Part shown: positions 8,659-19,242 of the stretch, one piece after another | Numbering within the stretch: the first letter of the stretch is position 1 | How the letters are laid out: the number at the start of each line of letters is the position of its first letter | Made by a program: the position numbers and the translations under genes | The notes under the pieces: model-generated | Seen by the model: the letters and a program-made list of their open reading frames with translations, nothing else | Databases searched by the model: none | What the model was told of the DNA's origin: nothing | Source of the DNA: Planctomycetota bacterium | Lineage (GTDB): Bacteria > Planctomycetota > UBA8742 > UBA2392 | Assembly: GCA_020848275.1 (NCBI GenBank) | Contig: JADLAK010000024.1 | Location: 1 to 64,000, forward strand | Length of the DNA: 64,000 bases | Direction of reading: 5' to 3'

Positions 8659-8880
8659 ATGGTTAAGGTCAAGGCTCGTAGCTCCGAATCTGTCGATCAG
8701 CTTCTCAAGCGGTTCAAGAAGGCCTGCGAAAAAGAAGGCCTGACGCGCGAACTCAAGCGCGTGGCGTTTTATGAGAAGCCGAGCGTGATCAACGCCCGCA
8801 AGCGCCGCCAGAGCACCAAGCGCAAGGTCCAGGCCACGTTGCTGACCAAGGGCGGCCCTGCCGCCGCGGCGCTCCAGTAA
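8659..8880 (+). CDS. rpsU: 30S ribosomal protein S21
   Basis: A 73-residue basic protein with the S21 pattern: MVKVKARSSESVDQLLKRFK, CEKEGLTREL, YEKPS, then a Lys/Arg-rich helix (RKRRQSTKRK) and an Ala-rich tail. S21 binds near the anti-Shine-Dalgarno end of 16S rRNA on the 30S platform. The start at 8659 fits family length. Upstream AAAGG is a weak and distant ribosome binding site. Confidence 0.9.
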   Translation: MVKVKARSSESVDQLLKRFKKACEKEGLTRELKRVAFYEKPSVINARKRRQSTKRKVQATLLTKGGPAAAALQ

Positions 8881-8897
8881 CCCCGACTTTACTGCGA

Positions 8898-8969
8898 CAC
8901 GAAGACCACGAAGCACACGAAGAGAAGCAAAAAGAGTTGTAATTCTTCGTGACCTTCGTGATCTTCGTG
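8898..8969. repeat. Inverted 9-nt word array (CACGAAGNN)
   Basis: CACGAAG at 8898, 8907 and 8916 (period 9). On the other arm CTTCGTG occurs at 8945, 8954 and 8963 (period 9). The arms form a long hairpin around a short AAAAAGAGTTGTAATT-type centre. The array lies between rpsU and the ABC ATPase gene and is open in the ATPase frame. Confidence 0.8.
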
Positions 8970-8999
8970 TTGCTTTTTGGGTGCGCGCGGGGATCGAAC

Positions 9000-9875
9000 T
9001 TGCCGGCCGTCGAACTAAACGAGCTTGTTAAAGACTTCCGTGACTTCTTTGGCCGTCGGCGCGTGCGCGCGCTTGACGGCCTCAGCATTTCGGTCAACCC
9101 CGGCGAAGTTTTCGGCCTGCTCGGTCCCAACGGCTCGGGCAAAACGACCGCGTTCAAAATCTGCGTCGGCCTGCTTCGCCCTGACAAGGGCGACGCAACC
9201 GTCAACGGCCACAAGCCGGGCACGCTCGCCGCGCGCAGGGCCACGGGCTTTCTGCCGGAAGAGTCGACGCTGCTGCCGTTTTTGAATGCGCGCGAGACCT
9301 TGCGGCTGCACGGCGCACTCGCCGGTTTAACACGCGCGGACGCTCGCAAACGCGCCGACGAGTTGATCGAACGCGTTGGTTTAACGGACGCCGCAACGCG
9401 GCGCGTCAAAGGTTTCAGCAAGGGCATGCAGCGGCGGCTGGGCATCGCGAGCGTGCTGATCGGCGACCCCGATGTCTTCATCCTCGACGAGCCGACTTCG
9501 GGCCTCGACCCGCTGGGCGCGCGCGACATGAAGGAACTGATCGCCGAGCTCCGCAAGAAGGGCAAGTCGATCCTGATTTCGAGCCATTTGCTGGGCGAAC
9601 TCGAAAACGTGTGCGACCGCGTTGCTTTTCTGATGCACGGTAAATTGCTCAAGCAGGGCACGCTCGAAGAACTTCTGCGCCGCCACGATGTCCACGAGAT
9701 GCATTTTAAAGGCGCCAGGCCCGACGACGTTGCGGCACTGGAAGCGCTGGCGCGCGAGCGCGGGCTCGATGTGCCCCGCAGCGCAGCGCCGCTTCGCTCG
9801 CTGGAGGCGTTCTACATCGAGACGCTTGGAAAATCAGGTTCAGGTGCAGGTTCAGGTCCAGAAAAACACAACTGA
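9000..9875 (+). CDS. ABC transporter ATP-binding protein
   Basis: A 291-residue ABC ATPase of the exporter/gliding (CcmA-like) type: Walker A GPNGSGKTT (~42-50), signature FSKGMQRR (~138), Walker B VFILDEPTSGLD (~158) and switch region SSHLLGEL. It pairs with the membrane protein that follows. The frame is open upstream into the CACGAAG word array. I choose TTG at 9000 because GGGGA precedes it and homology begins there. The last ~13 residues (KSGSGAGSGPEKHN) are encoded by the next word array, so the native C-terminus has been replaced or extended by repeat DNA. Confidence 0.85.
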   Translation: MPAVELNELVKDFRDFFGRRRVRALDGLSISVNPGEVFGLLGPNGSGKTTAFKICVGLLRPDKGDATVNGHKPGTLAARRATGFLPEESTLLPFLNARETLRLHGALAGLTRADARKRADELIERVGLTDAATRRVKGFSKGMQRRLGIASVLIGDPDVFILDEPTSGLDPLGARDMKELIAELRKKGKSILISSHLLGELENVCDRVAFLMHGKLLKQGTLEELLRRHDVHEMHFKGARPDDVAALEALARERGLDVPRSAAPLRSLEAFYIETLGKSGSGAGSGPEKHN

Positions 9876-9907
9876 TTGAATTGTAGTTCTGAACCTGAAC
9901 CTGGACC
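9835..9907. repeat. Inverted 6-nt word array (CAGGTT/CAGGTC)
   Basis: CAGGTT, CAGGTG, CAGGTT and CAGGTC occur in tandem at 9835-9858. CTGAAC, CTGAAC and CTGGAC occur in tandem at 9889-9906. The left arm is translated as the C-terminus of the ABC ATPase. The right arm ends 15 bp before the permease ATG. The same word family occurs at 19165-19238. Confidence 0.8.
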
Positions 9908-9921
9908 CCGACCGCAAAACC

Positions 9922-11115
9922 ATGAATCGCGTCCTCACCATTACTCGTGCAGCCCTCGCGGAGACTTTCCGTTCTCCGACCGCGCTGCTGTCCGCGCTTG
10001 GATTGCTCGCGTTGGTGCCCGTGCTGACATTTCTCGGCGGGCAGGACGAAGGCGCGCGCGTCTGGTTGTCGCGCACGCTGCTGGTCGAAGGTCTGCGGCT
10101 GGCGCTGCCGCTGGGCGCGTGTCTTGGCGGCGCGTGGCTGCTGCGCGTGACGATGAAGCGCGGCTGGGCGACGCTGCCCGCGCGCCGCGGCGAATGGTTT
10201 GCGGGTGCGGCGCTCGCAGGCATCGCCCTGATGACGCTTGCGGCGGCGTTTTTGGCGGCCGGCGCGCTTGCCGCAGCAACTTTGATCGGATCCTCGGCGC
10301 TTGCTGTGCAGACCGCGACGCCCAAGGTGCTGCGCAGTCACGGGCAGCGCCCGGTCACGGCGGGGCCGGGTCAGCGCATGTGGCTGGCGACGAAGGCGAA
10401 TGAACGCCTCGTCTTCGAGTTCGCGAAGGAGTCGTCGCGCGAGGTCGAAGGCGTGATTGCGTTTGAGATGGCGCTGACCGGCGACGGCGCGCCGGGGCGC
10501 GACATCCCGTTTACGGTGCAGGTGGGCGACAGTCTCGACGACCTCGTCGATGCGCCATTGCACGCCGAAGCGCGCAAGCGCGCGAGTTTCATCGCTCGCG
10601 GCCGCGCGGGCGCAACGATGGTTGTGCTTACGCCGCGCGACCCGGCGGTGCTGGTTGGCGTCTACCCGGACAGTTGCCGGCTGGTCATACATCGCGAGCA
10701 CCCGGCGCTCAGTGCGCTCTGGCTGGCGCTTCAAGGGCTTGCGGCGGGCGCGCTTTGTCTTGCGCTGGTGATGTTCGTGCGCGCGCGCAGCACCGCGCCG
10801 ACGGCGGCGCTGGCGGGCCTGTTGCTTTTCAGCGCCTTGACCCTGCTGCCGGGCATGTCCGGCGCGGGCTCGACGATGTTTCGCGACAAACAGGCCGCGT
10901 TTGAACGCACGCAGGCCAAAGAAACCGGCGGAAAAAAGTTACTGGTGTCATTCATCGCGGCGCTGCCGCCGCTTTGTCCGGCCGAGGGTTTCGAGGCCTA
11001 CATCGATGGCCGCACGGTCGAGGGCGGGCTGATTGACGCGCTGTGGCGCGCGCTGGCGGCGCTCGCGCTGCTGCCGCTGGGCGCGCTGATATTTGCACGC
11101 CGCCAGATTAATTAG
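9922..11115 (+). CDS. ABC transporter permease-like membrane protein
   Basis: A 397-residue membrane protein. An N-terminal block of helices (~20-130) is followed by a soluble extracytoplasmic domain (~135-275). A C-terminal pair of helices (~275-315) and a last helix near 375-395 complete it. It follows the ABC ATPase gene and is its probable partner. Substrate is unknown. It has no conserved permease signature that I can name, so the assignment rests on topology and context. Confidence 0.6.
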   Translation: MNRVLTITRAALAETFRSPTALLSALGLLALVPVLTFLGGQDEGARVWLSRTLLVEGLRLALPLGACLGGAWLLRVTMKRGWATLPARRGEWFAGAALAGIALMTLAAAFLAAGALAAATLIGSSALAVQTATPKVLRSHGQRPVTAGPGQRMWLATKANERLVFEFAKESSREVEGVIAFEMALTGDGAPGRDIPFTVQVGDSLDDLVDAPLHAEARKRASFIARGRAGATMVVLTPRDPAVLVGVYPDSCRLVIHREHPALSALWLALQGLAAGALCLALVMFVRARSTAPTAALAGLLLFSALTLLPGMSGAGSTMFRDKQAAFERTQAKETGGKKLLVSFIAALPPLCPAEGFEAYIDGRTVEGGLIDALWRALAALALLPLGALIFARRQIN

Positions 11116-11136
11116 TTGTCCACAAGTTGTGCGGTG

Positions 11137-11166
11137 TTGACCCGCCAGGCCTGGCGCCGCTTACTG
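11137..11166 (+). promoter_or_regulatory. Possible promoter with palindromic operator
   Basis: TTGACC (11137-11142), an 18-bp spacer and a TTACTG weak -10 lie upstream of the antiporter gene. The spacer contains a perfect 14-bp palindrome, CGCCAGGCCTGGCG (11143-11156), positioned as an operator would be. Sequence inspection only. Confidence 0.3.
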
Positions 11167-11189
11167 TCACCGTTCAGCACGGAGACGCA

Positions 11190-13019
11190 GTGATCCCGTT
11201 TCTGCAGATCGTGCCGCTGCCATTACTCAGCAGCGGCGGGTCGCACGCCCTCATCAACGACATCGGCATCTGCCTCCTGGTCGCCGGTATCCTTTCGGTC
11301 ATTTTCACCAAGCTGAAAATCCCCACGATTGCGGCGTTTTTGGTCGCGGGCGTGCTCGTCGGTCCCGTCATTTCGCAGCTCGTCACTGACCAGGACAATA
11401 TCAACACCATCGCGCAACTCGGCTTGATGCTGCTGCTGTTTTTGATCGGACTGGAAATCGACATCCGCAAGCTGATGGCCAGCGGCAAACCACTGATCAT
11501 TACCGGGTTGCTGCAATTCCCCCTGTGCGTGGCGTTTGGCTTTGCGGTCACGCTGGCGCTGCAGCAAACGGGCTGGGGGGCGCTGCAGGGCAAATACGTG
11601 CCGCTCTACGTCGGCTTCACGCTGGCGGCCTCGAGCACGCTGATTGCCGTCAAGTTGTTCCAGCAGCACCTGCAACTCGACACGCTGGTCGGGCGCGTCA
11701 GCCTTGGCGTGCTGATTTTCCAGGACATCTGGTCCATTGTCGTGCTCGCGGCCCAGCCCAACCTGGCCGACCCGCAACTCGGCACCGTGGCGCTGACGTT
11801 CCTCGACATAGCCCTCCTCACTGTTTTTGCCGTGGTCGTCGCGAAATACGTGCTGCCGCACGCCTTCAAATGGATCGCCAAGATTCCCGAGCTCATGCTG
11901 GTCGCCGCAACGGCCTGGTGCTTCGGCATCGGCTTCCTGGGCGCGAACATGGGCAAGCTGCTCGGCATCATCCCCGGCGTGCACCTTGAGATGTCCACGT
12001 CGATGGAAATGGGTGCGTTGATCGCGGGCGCGAGCATTGCCTCGTTGCCCTACAGCACCGAGGTGGTCACCAAGGTCAGCAACGTCCGCGATTTCTTCGT
12101 GACCTTATTTTTTGTCGGTCTTGGCATGGGCATTCCCAAACCCGACGGCGTCGAGGTGCTGTTGCTGGCGCTGGTGTTCGGCGCCTTGTGCGTCATCAGC
12201 CGCTATCTCGTATTTTTCCCGCTGATGTACTTCACCGGCATGGACCGGCGGCATTCGATGGTGGCGGCGACGCGCCTTGCGCAGATTTCCGAGTTCTGCC
12301 TCGTGATTGCGTACCTTGGCCTGAGTTTTGGCCACGTCGACAAGCCGTTTGTCAGCGCGGTCATATTCGCGTTCGTGATTACGGCGCTGGTCACGCCCCT
12401 GATGTTCAATTTCGGCGACAAGCTGCACGACAGTTTCGGCGGCCTGCTGACACGCTTTGGCTTCAAACCGCCCTCGACGGTCACCCGCATGCTGGGCAGC
12501 CGCCAGGCCGACGCTGACGTCGTGTTGCTGGGTTTCTTCCGCGTGGCCTCGGCCCTGTATTACCACATCGAGAAAAACCAGCCGGAAATGCTCAAGCACC
12601 TCAAGATCGTCGATTTCAACGTCAACATCCACGCCGAGATTCACAAGCGCGGCGCGCAGGTGGCCTATGGCGACATTTCGAACATCGAGACCCTGCACCA
12701 CGCGGGGCTCGACAAAGCCCGCATCATTTTCTGCACCATCCCCGACGATGTCCTCAAGGGCACTACAAACACCAAGCTTTGCAAGGCGCTGCGGCACATA
12801 AGCCCCAAAGCCAAGATCATTACCACCGCGATCAACATGAAGGACGCCGCCGCACAGTATGAGGCCGGCGCGGATTATGTCTCGATCCCGCGACTGGACG
12901 TCGCGCGCAACCTTGCGCGTGTGCTGGAGGCCGCCATGACGGACACGCTGGAGGCCGTGCGCCTGGAGGACGCCGAACGCGGCGAGGACCCGCTTAAGCG
13001 CGACGAAGTACTGAAATAG
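11190..13019 (+). CDS. KefB/CPA2-type cation:proton antiporter with RCK domain
   Basis: A 609-residue monovalent cation:proton antiporter-2 protein. About twelve helices (residues ~15-415) include the LFLIGLEIDIRKL and ASSTLIAVKL motifs of Kef/CPA2 transporters. A C-terminal TrkA-N/RCK domain (~450-590: VVLLGFFRVASALYYHIE, YGDISNIETL) should gate transport by nucleotide binding. The N-terminal glycine of the usual GxGxxG is altered (GFFRVAS), as in several Kef-like RCK domains. The start GTG 11190 has GGAG five bases upstream and is preferred to the further upstream ATG. Role: K+ efflux or pH homeostasis. Confidence 0.85.
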   Translation: MIPFLQIVPLPLLSSGGSHALINDIGICLLVAGILSVIFTKLKIPTIAAFLVAGVLVGPVISQLVTDQDNINTIAQLGLMLLLFLIGLEIDIRKLMASGKPLIITGLLQFPLCVAFGFAVTLALQQTGWGALQGKYVPLYVGFTLAASSTLIAVKLFQQHLQLDTLVGRVSLGVLIFQDIWSIVVLAAQPNLADPQLGTVALTFLDIALLTVFAVVVAKYVLPHAFKWIAKIPELMLVAATAWCFGIGFLGANMGKLLGIIPGVHLEMSTSMEMGALIAGASIASLPYSTEVVTKVSNVRDFFVTLFFVGLGMGIPKPDGVEVLLLALVFGALCVISRYLVFFPLMYFTGMDRRHSMVAATRLAQISEFCLVIAYLGLSFGHVDKPFVSAVIFAFVITALVTPLMFNFGDKLHDSFGGLLTRFGFKPPSTVTRMLGSRQADADVVLLGFFRVASALYYHIEKNQPEMLKHLKIVDFNVNIHAEIHKRGAQVAYGDISNIETLHHAGLDKARIIFCTIPDDVLKGTTNTKLCKALRHISPKAKIITTAINMKDAAAQYEAGADYVSIPRLDVARNLARVLEAAMTDTLEAVRLEDAERGEDPLKRDEVLK

Positions 13020-13078
13020 AGTTGGCTTGTAGCTCCGCGCGCCGTCGCTATATTTCCACGCGGCCAAAGCTTCTTTGC

Positions 13079-13168
<90 letters not shown>

Positions 13169-13272
13169 TCTTTCTCAAAAAACACCCTGTTTTCCACAAG
13201 CTGTCAACGCCGGAAACCCCATATTTCAAGCGGGTTTGCGTCGATTCACGTGGCCTTCGTCGCCGCCCTCTG

Positions 13273-13288
13273 TATACTCTCGAAAATG
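13273..13288 (+). promoter_or_regulatory. Possible promoter for a leaderless start
   Basis: TATACT (13273-13278) ends seven bases before the A of ATG 13286. There is no Shine-Dalgarno between them. If TATACT is the -10 element, transcription would begin at or next to the initiation codon. No good -35 is visible. Confidence 0.35.
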
Positions 13289-13777
13289 GCTCGCAGGCTC
13301 GTTTCAAAACGCCGCCAAACCGCTAACGCAACCGCCCAGGACCCGCTTTTGCGGCTGCGGCAGATGCGTCCGGTAGCCGTGCGTTTGCCGGTGTCTTTTG
13401 CCGAGGCCCTGACGGCGTATACGGCCGAACAGCGGCGCGATAACAGGTCTCGCCGCCACCGCGTCAACCGCGCCTGGATCGAGGCTTTGGACTCGGTGCT
13501 GGGCGCGTACGGGCGCGATTACGGCGGCAGGTCGCAGGTGCAGACCGTCGCCAACGGCCTGGTGAAGGTGGGCGTCGACAGCCCGGCGCTGGCGCATGAG
13601 CTCGGCGTGGTGAACCGCCGCGCGTTGCTTGAGCGGTTACAGGAGTTGCTAAAAGGCCTGGAAACGATAGTGGATTTGACGGTGCGCGTGGTAAGCAGTG
13701 GCATGTTGACGCCGATGCGCCCGGAACGATTTGTGGTCTCCAACAACACGCCCGAAACAGAGAGCGACGAGGATTAG
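13286..13777 (+). CDS. Hypothetical protein upstream of gyrB
   Basis: A 163-residue basic protein (MARRLVSKRRQT start) with no membrane segment or recognised domain. The central part (~35-110) is helical and Arg-rich, and the tail is acidic (TPETESDED). Its stop codon and the gyrB ATG touch (TAGATG), so it is translationally linked to gyrB. Upstream in-frame codons run through the tRNA gene, so the ATG at 13286 is the only sensible start. It occupies the place where some genomes have a DciA/DUF721-type gene, but I see no convincing DUF721 motif. Confidence 0.6.
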   Translation: MARRLVSKRRQTANATAQDPLLRLRQMRPVAVRLPVSFAEALTAYTAEQRRDNRSRRHRVNRAWIEALDSVLGAYGRDYGGRSQVQTVANGLVKVGVDSPALAHELGVVNRRALLERLQELLKGLETIVDLTVRVVSSGMLTPMRPERFVVSNNTPETESDED

Positions 13778-16375
<2,598 letters not shown>

Positions 16376-16465
16376 TTAAGAGCCGCGCGCGCGAGGCGAC
16401 CACAGGAAGCGCTCGCGAAGCGAAGGGCCCCGTTTATCGCACGGATGCAAGTGGAGTGTCGTGCC

Positions 16466-16741
16466 ATGTCCAACAACAGAAAAGCTCAGCTGAATCAGCA
16501 GACCGAGTGGCTCGATCACGCCGCCGAAGAAGAGGGCTGGTCAACGGAAGAACGCAAGGCGCTGCTCAAGAAGTTCAGCGCCGCGGTGGATGATCTAACA
16601 GGCAGGAACGCGGCGAAGATCGAGCACGTTGACATGGGCCTGAGCGATTCGCGCGCGAGTTTCAGGTTCAAGATGGTCAAGTTGAGCGACGACGTGCGGG
16701 AACTCCTCGTAGATAAATCCGACTGCAAACCGAAGAAATAG
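16466..16741 (+). CDS. Hypothetical small protein
   Basis: A 91-residue soluble, charged protein (MSNNRKAQLNQQ start, Lys-rich end DCKPKK). The start at 16466 is preferred to an ATG 21 bp upstream because GGAG lies ten bases before it. No family is recognised. It follows gyrB after a 90-bp palindromic gap. Confidence 0.5.
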   Translation: MSNNRKAQLNQQTEWLDHAAEEEGWSTEERKALLKKFSAAVDDLTGRNAAKIEHVDMGLSDSRASFRFKMVKLSDDVRELLVDKSDCKPKK

Positions 16742-16790
16742 GGCCGTTCGTGGCTTGGGTTTCCTACTCAAGCCGAACCGGAGAAGTCCG

Positions 16791-16940
16791 ATGCTGGGTG
16801 ACCTCGGTGACAGCCTTGGCGAGCTGATCAATCCCTATAGCGGCACCACGCTGTTACTCGTCGGCGGGTTCGTCCTTGCGTTGGCTGCAGCCTTCACTAC
16901 CAAGGTCTGGTTCGTTCATCACTTCTGGCCGAGCCATTAG
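16791..16940 (+). CDS. Small single-pass membrane protein
   Basis: A 49-residue protein with one strongly hydrophobic helix (~18-38: TTLLLVGGFVLALAAAFTT) and the end VWFVHHFWPSH. CGGAGAAG precedes ATG 16791 at good spacing. The in-frame extension upstream lacks a ribosome binding site. Function unknown. The short length makes it less certain than its neighbours. Confidence 0.45.
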   Translation: MLGDLGDSLGELINPYSGTTLLLVGGFVLALAAAFTTKVWFVHHFWPSH

Positions 16941-16998
16941 CGCCGCAGGCGCGAAATAGCGTTAGCCCAGGCCGTCAGACCACCCGCAGGAAATCGCT

Positions 16999-18450
16999 CT
17001 AGACCTTTGCCCAACGCGGAGGATGTAATATCCAATCACAAACAAAATCACTGGCCACCGTGTCGGTGATGTACTCACCACCCATAAAGAACTTCCCGCT
17101 GCTAGTTAAGCCAATCCGAACCTTAGGTGGATTGCCGTCAGCAAATTTCGGTCGAGGTCCTTCGAACGCCACATCATCCAGTGTGTATTCGAAGTAAAAA
17201 GGCAGCAGTGTGTTATCCGCGAGGCGAAATTTTTTGCCGGTCGCATCCAAGAAGCGACATGGCCCAAAGAAAACTTGAACCGTCACCTCGCCAGCCGACC
17301 CCTTTTTGTTGAGCTTAACTTTCTGAACCAAAACGTTTTGTCTCTCGCGTTGCACGAAATCTACAAGGACTTCGGCTACGTGGTTTGGATCGGAAAGTGG
17401 AAGCAACGTATCAAGGGTAAAGGGGAGCTTAGCTCCAGACTTGATCAAACTGAGTTTGTCCGAGATTTTGCTTAGTAGGCCAATCAGTAAGCTCGCGACG
17501 ATGGCGCTGCACTTTTGTGCCTGCAAAAACCGGTCGTTTTTTTCGAGGTCGTCTTTTGCTTTCGCGAGCGCGCGAACCTGCGCTGTTTCCGCAATCTGCT
17601 TTTCTAACGTCGAGTTATCGCCACCGGCAGCTTGCGACGGGAAATAGTAGGCCAATGTTTCAAGTAAAGCTGGAGCTGATTGTGGGACAAGAGAATCGTC
17701 TGATGCCATAGCCATCAATGATCGAAAGGGTATGACTGCGTTTTCCGGTAGTTTGATGAGCCGGTGATACTTGTGATGGTAAAAGCGAGCAAGTTGGGAA
17801 GTATCCTCCGATAACATCCAAACCCATAGCATCACAATGCCGATGGAATCCCACCACGGTTTGGCCTCGAAACTGAGGTCGTACATTGCCTGAGGTATTT
17901 CTACGATTACGTTCTTTACGCTTCTGCCATCGGCAGCCGTGAGCCGATCGTCTGCGTCTTCAGGCCGGAAAACCAGGCCTAGATCTATCAGGCAGGGTCG
18001 TTTATTTATCAGTATGACGTTGCCTGGCTTTATGTCCCGATGAACATAGCCCAGCTTGTGCAAATCAGTTAGGCCGTGTAGCAGTTCGCGTACAACATGC
18101 AAACTATCGGTGAATACCCCTTCGGGACTGGATTTTCGTTCTAGAAGCCACCATTGCTCAAAGCTCTCGCCCTTTGGCAACAGCAGCCATTGCACGGCAG
18201 CTTCCGGGTCTGACTTTAGTGGCTTGACTACATTCGGATGGTCGAGCTTTTGGAGGGCTTCAATCTCTCTGCTGAATCTTTTGCGTGCGGTGGCGTCGCT
18301 AGGATCATGCAGCAACTTCAAAACAAATTGTTGGGTTGGCGGAGTGCCTTTCTGACTCTTCGAAACTAAAAAAGTCTTGGCCTGTCCTCCCTCAGATAAG
18401 GAACCGATCACACTAAATTCGTCCCTTAAGGGTTCAGGTAGTAGGAACAT
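16999..18450 (-). CDS. Hanks-type protein kinase, AT-rich
   Basis: A 483-residue protein. Residues ~10-250 form a Ser/Thr kinase domain. The Gly-rich loop is divergent (GSLSEGGQAKTF) and the VAIK-like Lys is in QFVLKLL. The catalytic loop HRDIKPGNVI is intact, and DLG replaces DFG. The C-terminal ~230 residues have helices that may cross or touch the membrane (CSAIVASLLIGLLSKI) and a beta-rich end, with no recognised domain. Base composition is clearly more AT-rich than the flanks, suggesting recent transfer. It lies 41 bp downstream of modB on the same strand, where modC might be expected. The start 18450 follows GAGGG. Confidence 0.72.
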   Translation of the reverse strand: MFLLPEPLRDEFSVIGSLSEGGQAKTFLVSKSQKGTPPTQQFVLKLLHDPSDATARKRFSREIEALQKLDHPNVVKPLKSDPEAAVQWLLLPKGESFEQWWLLERKSSPEGVFTDSLHVVRELLHGLTDLHKLGYVHRDIKPGNVILINKRPCLIDLGLVFRPEDADDRLTAADGRSVKNVIVEIPQAMYDLSFEAKPWWDSIGIVMLWVWMLSEDTSQLARFYHHKYHRLIKLPENAVIPFRSLMAMASDDSLVPQSAPALLETLAYYFPSQAAGGDNSTLEKQIAETAQVRALAKAKDDLEKNDRFLQAQKCSAIVASLLIGLLSKISDKLSLIKSGAKLPFTLDTLLPLSDPNHVAEVLVDFVQRERQNVLVQKVKLNKKGSAGEVTVQVFFGPCRFLDATGKKFRLADNTLLPFYFEYTLDDVAFEGPRPKFADGNPPKVRIGLTSSGKFFMGGEYITDTVASDFVCDWILHPPRWAKV

Positions 18451-18491
18451 GCGGGCCCTCCGTCGTCGAGTTACACAGGTACTTTTGTCGC

Positions 18492-19163
18492 CTATCTCGT
18501 CTGTCTGCGTTGGAGCCAAAACGCGCCGATTAAGGCGATGAAACTCAGGGCGATGCTGCACAGGACCAGCCGGATTGTTGCGGCGTCGCCGTCTACCGCA
18601 TTCAACGCTGAATACACGGCGATCGGGATCGTGCGGGTTTCGCCTTCGATGTCGCCTGCCAGAATGATGGTCGCGCCGAACTCGCCCAGCGAACGCGCAA
18701 AGCCCAGCACCGCGCCCGCCAGTATCCCCGGCAGGCTCAGCGGCAATGTGATGCGGCCGAACGTTGACCATTTGCCGCGACCGAGCGTCCGCGAGACCTG
18801 CTCCAGACGCGCATCTACGCCCAGCACCGACAGCCGCACGGCCTCGACCAGCAACGGAAATCCCACCACGGCGGCGGCGATCACGCACGCCGCTGTCGTG
18901 TAGGCGATGCGATTGCCCGTCGCGGCCTCGAAGGCCTGGCCGACCGCGCTGCTGCGGCCGAACAGTTTCAACAAGAGATAGCCAGTGACCACCGGCGGCA
19001 TCACCAGCGGCAGCATGACCAGCCCCTGCAATACCGCCCGCAGCGGCGACTTCCAGCGCGCCAGCAGCCAGCCGATCAATATTCCGGGCACGAGCGAAAC
19101 CGCGACGCTGAGCGCGCCGACGCGCAGGGTAAGCAGAACGATTTCGATTTCAGCGTCGGACAT
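18492..19163 (-). CDS. modB: Molybdate ABC transporter permease ModB
   Basis: A 223-residue inner-membrane permease with about five or six helices. The EAA-loop region has GRGKWSTFGRITLPLSLPGILAG (~125-150), and GFARSLGEFGATIILAG (~153-170) is the ModB/CysT-type signature. It imports molybdate with ModA and an ATPase. No modC is present in this window. The 79-bp gap to modA is filled by an inverted 6-nt word array starting one base after the ATG complement, so no ordinary ribosome binding site is obvious. Confidence 0.88.
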   Translation of the reverse strand: MSDAEIEIVLLTLRVGALSVAVSLVPGILIGWLLARWKSPLRAVLQGLVMLPLVMPPVVTGYLLLKLFGRSSAVGQAFEAATGNRIAYTTAACVIAAAVVGFPLLVEAVRLSVLGVDARLEQVSRTLGRGKWSTFGRITLPLSLPGILAGAVLGFARSLGEFGATIILAGDIEGETRTIPIAVYSALNAVDGDAATIRLVLCSIALSFIALIGAFWLQRRQTR

Positions 19164-19164
19164 G

Positions 19165-19238
19165 CAGGTTCAGGTCCAGGTTCAGGTCCAGAGCATAGCA
19201 CCGCGCGCCTGTCTCTGAACCTGAACCTGCACCTGAAC
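19165..19238. repeat. Inverted 6-nt word array (CAGGTT/CAGGTC)
   Basis: CAGGTT, CAGGTC, CAGGTT and CAGGTC at 19165-19188. CTGAAC, CTGAAC, CTGCAC and CTGAAC at 19215-19238. Four words per arm, in phase. It occupies the whole modA-modB gap and is of the same word family as 9835-9907. Confidence 0.8.
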
Positions 19239-19242
19239 CGGT

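Noticed and set aside
16999..18888. Single 629-residue reading of the kinase frame
   Set aside because: The first ~146 codons overlap modB in antisense phase and are Arg-rich. The kinase domain begins at Met 18450, with a ribosome binding site.
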